Shown: positions 49,601-63,600 of the stretch, in pieces
Numbering within the stretch: position 1 is the first letter of the stretch
Layout of the letters: each line of letters opens with the position of its first letter
NCBI RefSeq assembly: GCF_050948215.1
Contig: NW_027488589.1
Span: 248,001-312,000, forward strand
Direction of reading: 5' to 3'
Origin: Halictus rubicundus
Lineage: Eukaryota > Arthropoda > Insecta > Hymenoptera > Halictidae
Length of the DNA: 64,000 bases
Position numbers and translations under genes: made by a program
Notes under the pieces: model-generated
What the model saw: only the letters and a program-made list of their open reading frames with translations
Database searches by the model: none
What the model was told of the DNA's origin: nothing

Positions 49601-50096
49601 CCTATTCTCTATCCTATCCTATCCTCTATCCTATCCTATCCTCTATCCTATCCTATCCTCAATCCTATCCTATCCTCTATCCTATCCTCTATCCTATCCT
49701 TTCCTCTATCCTATCCTATCCTCTATTCTATCCTATCCTCAATTATATCCTATCCTCTATCCTATTGTCTATCCTATCCTATCCTCTATCCTATTCTCTA
49801 TCCTATCCTATCCTCTATCCTATTCTATACTCCATCCTATCCTATCCGCTATCCTATCCTATCCTCTATCCTATCCTATCCTCTATCCAATCCTATCCTC
49901 TATTCTATCCAATCCCCTATCCTATCCTCTATCCTATCCTATACTCTATTCTATAAAATCCTCTATCCTATCCTATCCTATCCTCTAACCTATCCTCTGT
50001 CCTATCCAATCCCCCATCCTATCCTCTATCCGATCCTATCCTCTATTATATCCTATCCTCTATCCTATAATCTATCCTCAATCCTATCCTCTATCG

Positions 50097-52340
50097 TATA
50101 GCATCCTCTATAATATCGTATCCTCTATCCTATCCTATCCTCTATAATATCGTATCCTCTATCATATCCTATCCTCTTTCCTTTAATATCATCTATCCTA
50201 TCCTATTCTCTATCCTATCCTATCCTCTATCCTATTCCATCAACTATCCTTTCCAATCCCCTATCCTATCCTCTATCCTATCCTATCGTCTATAATATCG
50301 TATCCTCTATCCTATCCTATCCTCTATAATATCGTATCCTCTATCCTATCCTATCCTCTATAATATCGTATCTTCTATCATATCCTATCCTCTTTTCTTT
50401 AATATCATCTATCCTATCCTATTCTCTATCCTATCCTATCCTCTATCCTATTCCATCAACTATCCTATTCAATTCCCTATCCTATCCTCTATCCTATCCT
50501 ATCCTCTATCCTATCCTATCCTCTATCGTATCCTATCCTCTATCCTATCCTATCTTCTATCCTATCCTATCCTCTATCCTATCAAATCCCCTATCCTATC
50601 CTCTATCCTATCCTATCCTGTATCCTATCCAATCCTCTATCCTATCCTATCATCCATCCTCTATCCTATCCAATCCTCTATCCTAGCCTATCCTCTATCC
50701 TATCCTATCCTCTATCCTATCCTATCCTCTATCCTATCCTATCCTCTATCCTATTCTATCCTCTATCCTATCCTATCCTCTATCCTATCCTATCCTCTAT
50801 CCTATCCTATCCTCTATCCTATCGTATCCTCTATCCTATCCTATCCTCTATCGTATCCTATCCTCTATCCTATCCAATCCTATATCCTATCCTATCCTCT
50901 ATCGTCTCCTGTCCTCTCTCCTATCCAATCTCCTATCCTATCCTCAATCCTATCCTATCCACTACCCTATCCTATCCAATCCTCTGTCCTATCCTCTATC
51001 CTATTCTCTATCCTATCCTATCCTCTATCGTATTCTCTATCCTATCCTATCCTCTATCCTATCCTATCCTCTATCCTATACTCTATCGTATCCTATCCTC
51101 AATCCTATCCTATCCACTACCCTATCCTATCCAATCCTCTGTCCTATCCTCTATCCTATTCTCTATCCTATCCTATCCTCTATCGTATTCTCTATCCTAT
51201 CCTATCCGATCTCCTATAGTATCCTCTAACCTATCCTATCCTCTATCCTATCCAATCACCTATCCCATCCTCTATCATATCCAATCACCTATCCTATCCT
51301 CTATTCAATCCTATACTCTATCCTATCCTATCCTCTATAATATCCTATCCTCTATCCTATCCTATAATCTATCCTATCCTATCCTCTATCCTATCCTATC
51401 CTCTATCCTATTCTATCCTCTATCCTATCCTATCCTCTATCCTATCCTATCCTCTACCCTATTCTATCCTCTATCCTATCCTATCCTCTATCCTATCCTA
51501 TCCTCTATCCTATCCTATCCTCTATCCTATGCTATCCTCTATACTATCCTATCCTCTATCCTATTCTAACTTCTATCCTATCGTATCCTCTATCCTATCC
51601 TATCCTCTATCCTATAATCTATCCTCAATCCTATCCTCTATCGTATCCTATCCTCTATAATATCGTATCCTCTATCCTATCCTATCCTCTATAATATCGT
51701 ATCCTCTATCATATCCTATCCTCTTTCCTTTAATATCATCCATCCTATCCTCTTCTCTATCCTATCCTATCCTCTATCCTATTCCATCAACTATCCTATC
51801 CAATCCCCTATCCTATCATCTATCCTATCCTATCCTCTATCCTATCCTATCCTCTATCGTACCCTATCCTCTATCCTATCCAATCCTATATCCTATCCTA
51901 TCCTCTATCGTCTCCTGTCCTCTCTCCTATCCAATCTCCTATACTCTCCTTAATCCTATCCTATCCACTATCCTATCCTATCCAATCCTCTGTCCTATCC
52001 TCTATCCTATTCTCTATCCTATCCTATCCTCTATCCTATTCTCTATCCTATCCTTTCCTCTATCCTATCCTATCCTCTATTCTACCCTATCCTCTATTAT
52101 ATCCTATCCTCTATCCTATTGTCTATCCTATTCTATCCTCTATCCTATTCTCTATCCTATCCTATCCTCTATCCTATCCTATCCTCTATAATATCCTATA
52201 CTCTATCCTATCCTATCCTCTATCCTATCCTATCCTCTATCCTATCCTATCCTCTATCCTATTCTATCTTCTATCCTATCGTATCCTCTATCCTATCCTA
52301 TCCTCTATCCTATAATCTATCCTCAATCCTATCCTCTATC
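50097..52340. repeat. 2.24-kb higher-order satellite unit, copy 1
   Basis: Begins at the rare string GTATAGCATCC, which recurs at 52,341 and 56,065. Between these it carries CCTTTAATATCATC, TTCCATCAACTATCC, CCTGTATCC, GTCTCCTGTCCTCTC, a doubled CCACTACCC section, CCGATCTCCTATAGTATCC, CCAATCACC, and CTATTGTCTATCC near 52,119. The next unit follows with an offset of about 2,244-2,245 bp. Confidence 0.85.
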
Positions 52341-54580
52341 GTATAGCATCCTCTATAATATCGTATCCTCTATCCTATCCTATCCTCTATAATATGGTAT
52401 CCTCTATCATATCCTATCCTCTTTCCTTTAATATCATCTATCCTATCCTATTCTCTATCCTATCCTATCCTCTATCCTATTCCATCAACTATCCTTTCCA
52501 ATCCCCTATCCTATCCTCTATCCTATCCTATCGTCTATAATATCGTATCCTCTATCCTATCCTATCCTCTATAATATCGTATCCTCTATCCTATCCTATC
52601 CTCTATAATATCGTATCTTCTATCATATCCTATCCTCTTTTCTTTAATATCATCTATCCTATCCTATTCTCTATCCTATCCTATCCTCTATCCTATTCCA
52701 TCAACTATCCTATCCAATTCCCTATCCTATCCTCTATCCTATCCTATCCTCTATCCTATCCTATCCTCTATCGTATCCTATCCTCTATCCTATCCTATCT
52801 TCTATCCTATCCTATCCTCTATCCTATCAAATCCCCTATCCTATCCTCTATCCTATCCTATCCTGTATCCTATCCAATCCTCTATCCTATCCTATCATCC
52901 ATCCTCTATCCTATCCAATCCTCTATCCTAGCCTATCCTCTATCCTATCCTATCCTCTATCCTATCCTATCCTCTATCCTATCCTATCCTCTATCCTATT
53001 CTATCCTCTATCCTATCCTATCCTCTATCCTATCCTATCCTCTATCCTATCCTATCCTCTATCCTATCGTATCCTCTATCCTATCCTATCCTCTATCGTA
53101 TCCTATCCTCTATCCTATCCAATCCTATATCCTATCCTATCCTCTATCGTCTCCTGTCCTCTCTCCTATCCAATCTCCTATCCTATCCTCAATCCTATCC
53201 TATCCACTACCCTATCCTATCCAATCCTCTGTCCTATCCTCTATCCTATTCTCTATCCTATCCTATCCTCTATCGTATTCTCTATCCTATCCTATCCTCT
53301 ATCCTATCCTATCCTCTATCCTATACTCTATCGTATCCTATCCTCAATCCTATCCTATCCACTACCCTATCCTATCCAATCCTCTGTCCTATCCTCTATC
53401 CTATTCTCTATCCTATCCTATCCTCTATCGTATTCTCTATCCTATCCTATCCGATCTCCTATAGTATCCTCTAACCTATCCTATCCTCTATCCTATCCAA
53501 TCACCTATCCCATCCTCTATCATATCCAATCACCTATCCTATCCTCTATTCAATCCTATACTCTATCCTATCCTATCCTCTATAATATCCTATCCTCTAT
53601 CCTATCCTATAATCTATCCTATCCTATCCTCTATCCTATCCTATCCTCTATCCTATTCTATCCTCTATCCTATCCTATCCTCTATCCTATCCTATCCTCT
53701 ACCCTATTCTATCCTCTATCCTATCCTATCCTCTATCCTATCCTATCCTCTATCCTATCCTATCCTCTATCCTATGCTATCCTCTATACTATCCTATCCT
53801 CTATCCTATTCTAACTTCTATCCTATCGTATCCTCTATCCTATCCTATCCTCTATCCTATAATCTATCCTCAATCCTATCCTCTATCGTATCCTATCCTC
53901 TATAATATCGTATCCTCTATCCTATCCTATCCTCTATAATATCGTATCCTCTATCATATCCTATCCTCTTTCCTTTAATATCATCCATCCTATCCTCTTC
54001 TCTATCCTATCCTATCCTCTATCCTATTCCATCAACTATCCTATCCAATCCCCTATCCTATCATCTATCCTATCCTATCCTCTATCCTATCCTATCCTCT
54101 ATCGTATCCTATCCTCTATCCTATCCAATCCTATATCCTATCCTATCCTCTATCGTCTCCTGTCCTCTCTCCTATCCAATCTCCTATACTCTCCTTAATC
54201 CTATCCTATCCACTATCCTATCCTATCCAATCCTCTGTCCTATCCTCTATCCTATTCTCTATCCTATCCTATCCTCTATCCTATTCTCTATCCTATCCTT
54301 TCCTCTATCCTATCCTATCCTCTATTCTACCCTATCCTCTATTATATCCTATCCTCTATCCTATTGTCTATCCTATTCTATCCTCTATCCTATTCTCTAT
54401 CCTATCCTATCCTCTATCCTATCCTATCCTCTATAATATCCTATACTCTATCCTATCCTATCCTCTATCCTATCCTATCCTCTATCCTATCCTCTATCCT
54501 ATCCTATCCTCTATCCTATCCTATCCTCTATACTATCCGATCTCCTATCCTATCCTCTATCCTATCCTCTATCCTATCCT
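52341..54580. repeat. 2.24-kb higher-order satellite unit, copy 2
   Basis: Same order of landmarks as the preceding unit, offset 2,244-2,245 bp (GTATAGCATCC at 50,097 and 52,341; TTGTCTATCCTATTC at 52,119 and 54,364). A third copy lies 3,724 bp further on. From about 54.5 kb it passes into the segment shared with 48.3-49.6 kb. Confidence 0.85.
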
Positions 54581-54659
54581 ATCCTCTATCCTATCCTATC
54601 CTCTATCCTATCCTATCCTCTATCCTATCCTATCCTCTATCCTATCCTATCCTCTATCC

Positions 54660-55980
54660 TATCCTCTATCCTATCCTATCCTCTATCCTATCCTATCCTC
54701 TATCTTATCCTATCCTCTATCCCCTATCCTATCCTCTATCCTATCCTATCCTCTATCCTATCCTATCCTCTATCCTATCCTATCCTCTAACCTATCCTAT
54801 CCTCTATCCTATCCTATCCTCTATCCTATCCCATCCTCTATCCTATCCTATCCTCTATCCTATCCTATCCTCTATCCTATCCTATCCTCTATCCTATCCT
54901 ATCATCTATCCTATCCTATCTTCTATCCTATCCTATCCTCTATCCTATATTATCCTCTATCCTATCCTATCCTCTATACTATCCTATCCTCTATCCTATT
55001 CTATCTTCTATCCTATCGTATCCTCTATCCTATCCTATCCTCTATCCTATAATCTATCCTCAATCCTATCCTCTATCGTATCCTATCCTCTATAATATCG
55101 TATCATCTATCCTATCCTATCCTCTATAATATCGTATCCTCTATTATATCCTATCCTCTATCCTAACCTATCCTCCATCCTATCCTATCCTCTATCCTAT
55201 CCTATCCTCTATCCTATCCTATTCTCTATCCTATCCTATCCTTTATTCTATCCTATCCTCTATACTTTCCAATCCCCTATCCAATCCTCTTTCCTCTCCT
55301 CTATCCCGTCCTATATTCAATCCTATCCTGTCCTCTATCCTATCATATCCTGTATTATGTCCTATCCTCTATGCTATCCTAGCCTCTATCCTATACATTC
55401 CTATATCCTATACTGTATCCTATCCTATCCTCTATCCTAACCTCTATCCTATCCTATCCTCTATCCTACCCTATCCTATCCTCTATCGTATCCCATCCTC
55501 TATACTATCCTATTCACTATCCTATCCTATCCTCTAACCTATCCTATCCTCTATCCTATCCTATTATCTATCCTATCCTATCCTCTATCCTATCCTATCC
55601 TCAATCCTATCCTATCCTCTATCCTATCCTATCCTCTATCCTATCTTATCCTCTATCGTATCCTATCCTCTATCCTATCCCATCCTATATCCTACCCTAT
55701 CCTCTATCGTCTCCTGTCCTGTCTCCTATCCAATCTCCTATCCTATCCTCAATCCCATCCTATCCACTATCCTATCCTATCCAATCCTCTGTCCTATCCT
55801 CTATCCTATTCTCTATCCTATCCTATCCTATCCTCTATCCTATCCTATCCTCTATCCTATGCTCTATCGTATCCTATCCTCTATCGTATTCTATCCTCTA
55901 TCCTATAATATCCCATATAATATCCAATCCTCTATCCTATCCTCTGTCCTATCCTATCCTCTATCCTATCCTATCCTCTA
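54660..55980. repeat. Satellite segment duplicated from 6.38 kb upstream, copy 2
   Basis: Matches about 48,280-49,600 in the order of its variant monomers. At about 55,980 it switches to the sequence seen at about 52,263, which is where the third 2.24-kb unit begins. This junction marks a recombination breakpoint between two unit types. Confidence 0.8.
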
Positions 55981-56064
55981 TCCTATTCTATCTTCTATCC
56001 TATCGTATCCTCTATCCTATCCTATCCTCTATCCTATAATCTATCCTCAATCCTATCCTCTATC

Positions 56065-58300
56065 GTATAGCATCCTCTATAATATCGTATCCTCTATCCT
56101 ATCCTATCCTCTATAATATCGTATCCTCTATCATATCCTATCCTCTTTCCTTTAATATCATCTATCCTATCCTATTCTCTATCCTATCCTATCCTCTATC
56201 CTATTCCATCAACTATCCTTTCCAATCCCCTATCCTATCCTCTATCCTATCCTATCGTCTATAATATCGTATCCTCTATCCTATCCTATCCTCTATAATA
56301 TCGTATCCTCTATCCTATCCTATCCTCTATAATATCGTATCTTCTATCATATCCTATCCTCTTTTCTTTAATATCATCTATCCTATCCTATTCTCTATCC
56401 TATCCTATCCTCTATCCTATTCCATCAACTATCCTATCCAATTCCCTATCCTATCCTCTATCCTATCCTATCCTCTATCCTATCCTATCCTCTATCGTAT
56501 CCTATCCTCTATCCTATCCTATCTTCTATCCTATCCTATCCTCTATCCTATCAAATCCCCTATCCTATCCTCTATCCTATCCTATCCTGTATCCTATCCA
56601 ATCCTCTATCCTATCCTATCATCCATCCTCTATCCTATCCAATCCTCTATCCTAGCCTATCCTCTATCCTATCCTATCCTCTATCCTATCCTATCCTCTA
56701 TCCTATCCTATCCTCTATCCTATTCTATCCTCTATCCTATCCTATCCTCTATCCTATCCTATCCTCTATCCTATCCTATCCTCTATCCTATCGTATCCTC
56801 TATCCTATCCTATCCTCTATCGTATCCTATCCTCTATCCTATCCAATCCTATATCCTATCCTATCCTCTATCGTCTCCTGTCCTCTCTCCTATCCAATCT
56901 CCTATCCTATCCTCAATCCTATCCTATCCACTACCCTATCCTATCCAATCCTCTGTCCTATCCTCTATCCTATTCTCTATCCTATCCTATCCTCTATCGT
57001 ATTCTCTATCCTATCCTATCCTCTATAATATCCTATCCTCTATCCTATACTCTATCGTATCCTATCCTCAATCCTATCCTATCCACTACCCTATCCTATC
57101 CAATCCTCTGTCCTATCCTCTATCCTATTCTCTATCCTATCCTATCCTCTATCGTATTCTCTATCCTATCCTATCCGATCTCCTATAGTATCCTCTAACC
57201 TATCCTATCCTCTATCCTATCCAATCACCTATCCCATCCTCTATCATATCCAATCACCTATCCTATCCTCTATTCAATCCTATACTCTATCCTATCCTAT
57301 CCTCTATAATATCCTATCCTCTATCCTATCCTATAATCTATCCTATCCTATCCTCTATCCTATCCTATCCTCTATCCTATTCTATCCTCTATCCTATCCT
57401 ATCCTCTATCCTATCCTATCCTCTACCCTATTCTATCCTCTATCCTATCCTATCCTCTATCCTATCCTATCCTCTATCCTATCCTATCCTCTATCCTATG
57501 CTATCCTCTATACTATCCTATCCTCTATCCTATTCTAACTTCTATCCTATCGTATCCTCTATCCTATCCTATCCTCTATCCTATAATCTATCCTCAATCC
57601 TATCCTCTATCGTATCCTATCCTCTATAATATCGTATCCTCTATCCTATCCTATCCTCTATAATATCGTATCCTCTATCATATCCTATCCTCTTTCCTTT
57701 AATATCATCCATCCTATCCTCTTCTCTATCCTATCCTATCCTCTATCCTATTCCATCAACTATCCTATCCAATCCCCTATCCTATCATCTATCCTATCCT
57801 ATCCTCTATCCTATCCTATCCTCTATCGTATCCTATCCTCTATCCTATCCAATCCTATATCCTATCCTATCCTCTATCGTCTCCTGTCCTCTCTCCTATC
57901 CAATCTCCTATACTCTCCTTAATCCTATCCTATCCACTATCCTATCCTATCCAATCCTCTGTCCTATCCTCTATCCTATTCTCTATCCTATCCTATCCTC
58001 TATCCTATTCTCTATCCTATCCTTTCCTCTATCCTATCCTATCCTCTATTCTACCCTATCCTCTATTATATCCTATCCTCTATCCTATTGTCTATCCTAT
58101 TCTATCCTCTATCCTATTCTCTATCCTATCCTATCCTCTATCCTATCCTATCCTCTATAATATCCTATACTCTATCCTATCCTATCCTCTATCCTATCCT
58201 ATCCTCTATCCTATCCTCTATCCTATCCTATCCTCTATCCTATCCTATCCTCTATCCTATCCTCTATCCTATCCTATCCTCTATCCTATCCTATCCTCTA
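56065..58300. repeat. 2.24-kb higher-order satellite unit, copy 3
   Basis: Repeats the landmarks of the unit at 52,341-54,580 at a constant offset of 3,724 bp (GTATAGCATCC 52,341 and 56,065; TTGTCTATCCTATTC 54,364 and 58,088). I see only a few single-base differences, for example CTATAATATCC in place of CTATCCTATCC near 57,023. Confidence 0.85.
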
Positions 58301-58536
58301 TACTATCCGATCTCCTATCCTATCCTCTATCCTATCCTCTATCCTATCCTATCCTCTATCCTATCCTATCCTCTATCCTATCCTATCCTCTATCCTATCC
58401 TATCCTCTATCCTATCCTATCCTCTATCCTATCCTATCCTCTATCCTATCCTATCCTCTATCCTATCCTATCCTCTATCCTATCCTATCCTATCCTCTAT
58501 CCTATCCTATCCTCTATCCTATCCTATCCTCTATCC

Positions 58537-59532
58537 TATCCTATCCTCTATCGTATCCTATCCTCTATCCTATCCTATAATCTATCCTATCCTATCTTCT
58601 ATCCTATCCTATCCTCTATCCTATATTATCCTCTATCCTATCCTATCCTTCTATACTATCCTATCCTCTATCCTATTCTATCTTCTATCCTATCGTATCC
58701 TCTATCCTATCCTATCCTCTATCCTATAATCTATCCTCAATCCTATCCTCTATCGTATCCTATCCTCTATAATATCGTATCCTCTATCCTATCCTATCCT
58801 CTATAATATCGTATCCTCTTTTCTTTAATATCATCTATCCTATCCTATTCTCTATCCTATCCTATCCTCTATCCTATTCCATCAACTATCCTATCCAATT
58901 CCCTACCCTATCCTCTATCCTATCCTATCCTCTATCCTATCCTATCCTCTATCGTATCCTATCCTCTATCCTATCCAATCCTATATCCTATCCTATCCTC
59001 TATCGTCTCCTGTCCTCTCTCCTATCCTCTATCCTATCCTATCCTCTATCGTATCCTATCCTCTATCCTATCCTATAATCTATCCTATCCTATCTTCTAT
59101 CCTATCCTATCCTCTATCCTATATTATCCTCTATCCTATCCTATCCTTCTATACTATCCTATCCTCTATCCTATTCTATCTTCTATCCTATCGTATCCTC
59201 TATCCTATCCTATCCTCTATCCTATAATCTATCCTCAATCCTATCCTCTATCGTATCCTATCCTCTATAATATCGTATCCTCTATCCTATCCTATCCTCT
59301 ATAATATCGTATCCTCTTTTCTTTAATATCATCTATCCTATCCTATTCTCTATCCTATCCTATCCTCTATCCTATTCCATCAACTATCCTATCCAATTCC
59401 CTACCCTATCCTCTATCCTATCCTATCCTCTATCCTATCCTATCCTCTATCGTATCCTATCCTCTATCCTATCCAATCCTATATCCTATCCTATCCTCTA
59501 TCGTCTCCTGTCCTCTCTCCTATCCAATCTCC
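58537..59532. repeat. 498-bp tandem satellite duplication
   Basis: Two adjacent copies, about 58,537-59,034 and 59,035-59,532, share the same ordered variants: ATAATCTATCC, CTATATTATCC, CCTTCTATACTATCC with an extra T, CCTCTTTTCTTTAATATCATC at about 58,816 and 59,314, TTCCATCAACTATCC, and GTCTCCTGTCCTCTC. The offset is 498 bp at every landmark checked and I saw no difference, so it is a very recent duplication or an assembly artefact. Confidence 0.82.
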
Positions 59533-60630
59533 TATCCTATCCTCAATCCTATCCTATCCACTATCCTATCCTATCCACTATCCTATCCTATCCAATCCTC
59601 TGTCCTATCCTCTATCCTATTCTCTATCCTATCCTATCCTATATCATATTCTCTATCCTATCCTATCCTCTATCCTATCCTATCCTCTATCCTATACTCT
59701 ATCGTATCCTATCCTCTATCGTATCCTATCCTCTATCCTATAATATCCCATATAATATCCAATCCTCTATCCTATCCTCTATCCTATCCTCTATCCTATC
59801 CTTTCCTCTATCCTATACTATCCTCTATTCTATCATATCCTCAATCCTATCCTATCCTCTATCCTATTGTCTATCCTATCCTATCCTCTATCCTATAATA
59901 TATCCTCAATCCTATCCTCTATCGTATACTATCCTCTATAATATCGTATCCTCAATCCTATCCTATCCTCTATAATGTCGTATCCTCTATCATATCCTAT
60001 CCTCTTTTCTTTAATATCATCTATCCTATCCTATCTATGCTATCCTCTATACTATCCTATCCTCTATCCTATTCTAACTTCTATCCTATCGTATCCTCTA
60101 TCCTATCCTATCCTCTATCCTATAATCTATCCTCAATCCTATCCTCTATCGTATCCTATCCTCTATAATATCGTATCCTCTATCCTATCCTATCCTCTAT
60201 AATATAGTATCCTCTATCATATCCTATCCTCTTTCCTTTAATATCATCCATCCTATCCTATTCTCTATCCTATCCTATCCTCTATCCTATCCTATCCTCT
60301 ATCCTATCCGATCTCCTATCCTATCCTCTAACCTATCCTATCCTCTATCCTATCCAAACACCTATCCCATCCTCTATCATATCCAATCACCTATCCTATC
60401 CTCTATTCAATCCTATACTCTATCCTATCCTATCCTCTATAATATCCTATCCTCTATCCTATCCTATAATCTATCCTATCCTATCCTCTATCCTATCCTA
60501 TCCTCTATCCTATCCTATCCTCTATCCTATCCTATCCTCTATCCTATTCTATCGTCTATCCTATCCTATCCTCTATCCTATCCTATCCTCTATCCTATCC
60601 TATCCTCTATCCTATCGTATCCTCTATCCT

Positions 60631-63600
60631 ATCCTATTCTCTATCCTATCCTATCGTCTATCCTATCCTCTATCCTATCCTGTCGTCTATCCTATCCTCT
60701 ATCCTATCCTATCCTCTATCCTATCCTATCCTCTATCCTATCCCATCTTCTATCCTATCCTATCCTCTGCCCTATCCTATCCTCTATCCTTTCCTATCCT
60801 CTATCCTATCCTCTATCCTATCCTCTATCCTATCCTATCCTCTATCCTATCAAATCCCCTATCCTATCCTCTATCCTATCCTATCCTCTATACTATACTA
60901 TCCTCTATCCTATCCTATCCTCTATCCTATCCTATCGTCTATCCTATCCTCTATCCTATCCTATCCTCTATCCTATCCTATCCTCTATTCTATCCTATCT
61001 TTTATCCTATCCTATCCTCTATCCTATCAAATCCCCTATCCTATCCTCTATCCTATCCTATCCTGTATCCTATCCAATCCTCTATCCTATCCTATCATCT
61101 ATCCTCTAACCTATCCAATCCTCGATCCTAGCCTATCCTCTATCCTATCATATCCTCTATCCTATAACATCCTCTATCCTATCCTATCCTCTATCCAATC
61201 CTATCCTCTATCCTATCAAATCCCCTATCCTATCAAATCCCCTATCCTATCCTCTATCCTATCCTATCGTCTATCCTATCCTATCGTCTATCCTATTCTC
61301 TATCCTATCCTATTCTCTATCCTATCCTCTATCCTATCCTCTATCCTATCCTCTATCCTATCCTCTATCCTATCCTATCCTCTATTCTATCCTATCGTCT
61401 ATCCTATCCTCTATCCTATCCTATCCTCTATCCTATAAAATCCCCTATCCTATCAAATCCCCTATCCTATCCTCTATCCTATCAAATCCCCTATCCTATC
61501 ATCTATCATATCCTATCCTCTATCCTATCCTATCCTCTATCCTATCCTATCGTCTATCCTATCCTCTATCCTATCCTATGCTCTATCCTATCCTATCCCC
61601 TATCATATCCTATCCTCTATCCTATCTTATTCTCTATCCTATCCTATCCTCTATCCTATCCTCTATCCTATCCTCTATCCTATCCTCTATCCTATCCTCT
61701 ATCCTATCCTATCCTCTATTCTTTCCTATCGTCTATCCTATCCTCTATCCTATCCTATCCTCTGTCCTATCCTATCCTCTATCCTATCCTATCCTATCTT
61801 CTATCCTATCCTATCTTCTGTCCTATTCTACCCTCTATCCTATCAAATCCCCTATCCTATCCTATCTTCTGTCCTATTCTACCCTCTATCCTATCAAATC
61901 CCCTATCCTATCCTCTATCCTATCCTATCGTCTATCCTATCCTCTATCCTATCCTATCCTCTATCCTATCCTATCCTCTATCCTATCCTATCCTCTATCC
62001 TATCCTATCCTCTATCCTATCCTATCGTCTATCCTATCCTCTATCCTATCCTATCCCCTATCGTATCCTGTTCTCTATCCTATCCAATCCCCTATCCTAT
62101 CCTCTATCCTATCCTCTATCCTATTCTCTATCCTATCCTATCCTATCCTCTATCCTATCCTATCCTCTATCCTATGCTCTATCGTATCCTATCCTCTATC
62201 GTATCCTATCCTCTATCCTATAATATCCCATATAATATCCAATCCTCTATCCTATCCTCTATCCTATCCTCTATCCTATCCTTTCCTCTATCCTATACTA
62301 TCCTCTATTCTATCCTATCTTCAATCCTATCCTATCCTCTATCCTATTGTCTATCCTATCCTATCCTCTATCCTATTCTCTATCCTATCCTATCCTCTAT
62401 CCTATCCTATCCTCTATCCTATCCTATCCTCTATCCTATCCTATCGTCTATCCTATCCTCTATCCTATCCTATCCTCTATCCTATCCTGTCGTCTATCCT
62501 ATCCTCTATCCTATCCTATCCTCTATCCTATCCTATCCTCTATCCTATCCTATCCTCTATCCTATCCCATCTTCTATCCTATCCTATCCTCTATCCTATC
62601 AAATCCCCTATCCTATCCTCTGTCCTATCCTATCCTCTATCCTATCCTATCCTCTATCCTATCAAATCCCCTATCCTATCAAATCCCCTATCCTATCCTC
62701 TATCCTATCCTATCCTCTATCCTATCCTATCCTCTATCCTATCCTATCCTCTATCCTATCCTATCGTCTATCCTATCCTCTATCCTATCCTATGCTCTAT
62801 CCTATCCTATCCCCTATCATATCCTATCCTCTATCCTATCCTATTCTCTATCCTATCCTATCCTCTATCCTATCCTCTATCCTATCCTCTATCCTTTCCT
62901 CTATCCTATCCTCTATCCTATCCTATCCTCTATTCTATCCTATCGTCTATCCTATCCTCTATCCTATCCTATCCTCTGTCCTATCCTATCCTCTATCCTA
63001 TCCTATCCTATCCTCTATCCTATCCTATCTTCTATCCTATCCTATCCTCTATCCTATCATATCCTCTATCCTATAATATCCTCTATCCTATCCTATCCTC
63101 TATTCTATCCTATCGTCTATCCTATCCTCTATCCTATCCTCTATCCTATCCTCTATCCTATCCTCTATCCTATCCTATCCTCTATTCTATCCTCTATCCT
63201 ATCCTATCCTCTATCCTATCCTATCCTCTATCCTATCCTGTATCCTATCAAATCCCCTATCCTATCCTCTATCCTATCCTATCGTCTATCCTATCCTATC
63301 CTCTATCCTATCCTATCGTCTATCCTATCGTCTATCCTATCCTATCCTCTATCCTATCCTATCCTCTATCCTATCCTATCCTCTATCCTATCCTATCTTC
63401 TATCCTATCCTATCCTCTATCCTATCAAATCCCCTATCCTATCCTCTATCCTATCCTTTCCTGTATCCTATCCAATCCTCTATCCTATCCTATCCTCTAT
63501 CCTATCCTATCCTATCCTCTATCCTATCCTATCCTCTATCCTATCCTATCCTCTATCATATCCTTTCCTCTATCCTATCCTATCCTCTATCCTATCCTAT

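Larger units (their letters stand above)
48051..60630. repeat. 17-bp CCTAT-type satellite array, family C
   Basis: The same monomer and orientation continue with a third diagnostic set: CTATAATATCGTATCC, CCTTTAATATCATC, TTCCATCAACTATCC, CCAATCACCTATCC, GTCTCCTGTCCTCTC plus CCAATCTCC, and ATAATCTATCCTCAATCC. It has more A and G on the + strand than the other blocks because of the ATAATATCG variants. Nested duplications of about 0.5, 2.25, 3.7 and 6.4 kb are visible. No gene or RNA is visible in this stretch. Confidence 0.95.
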
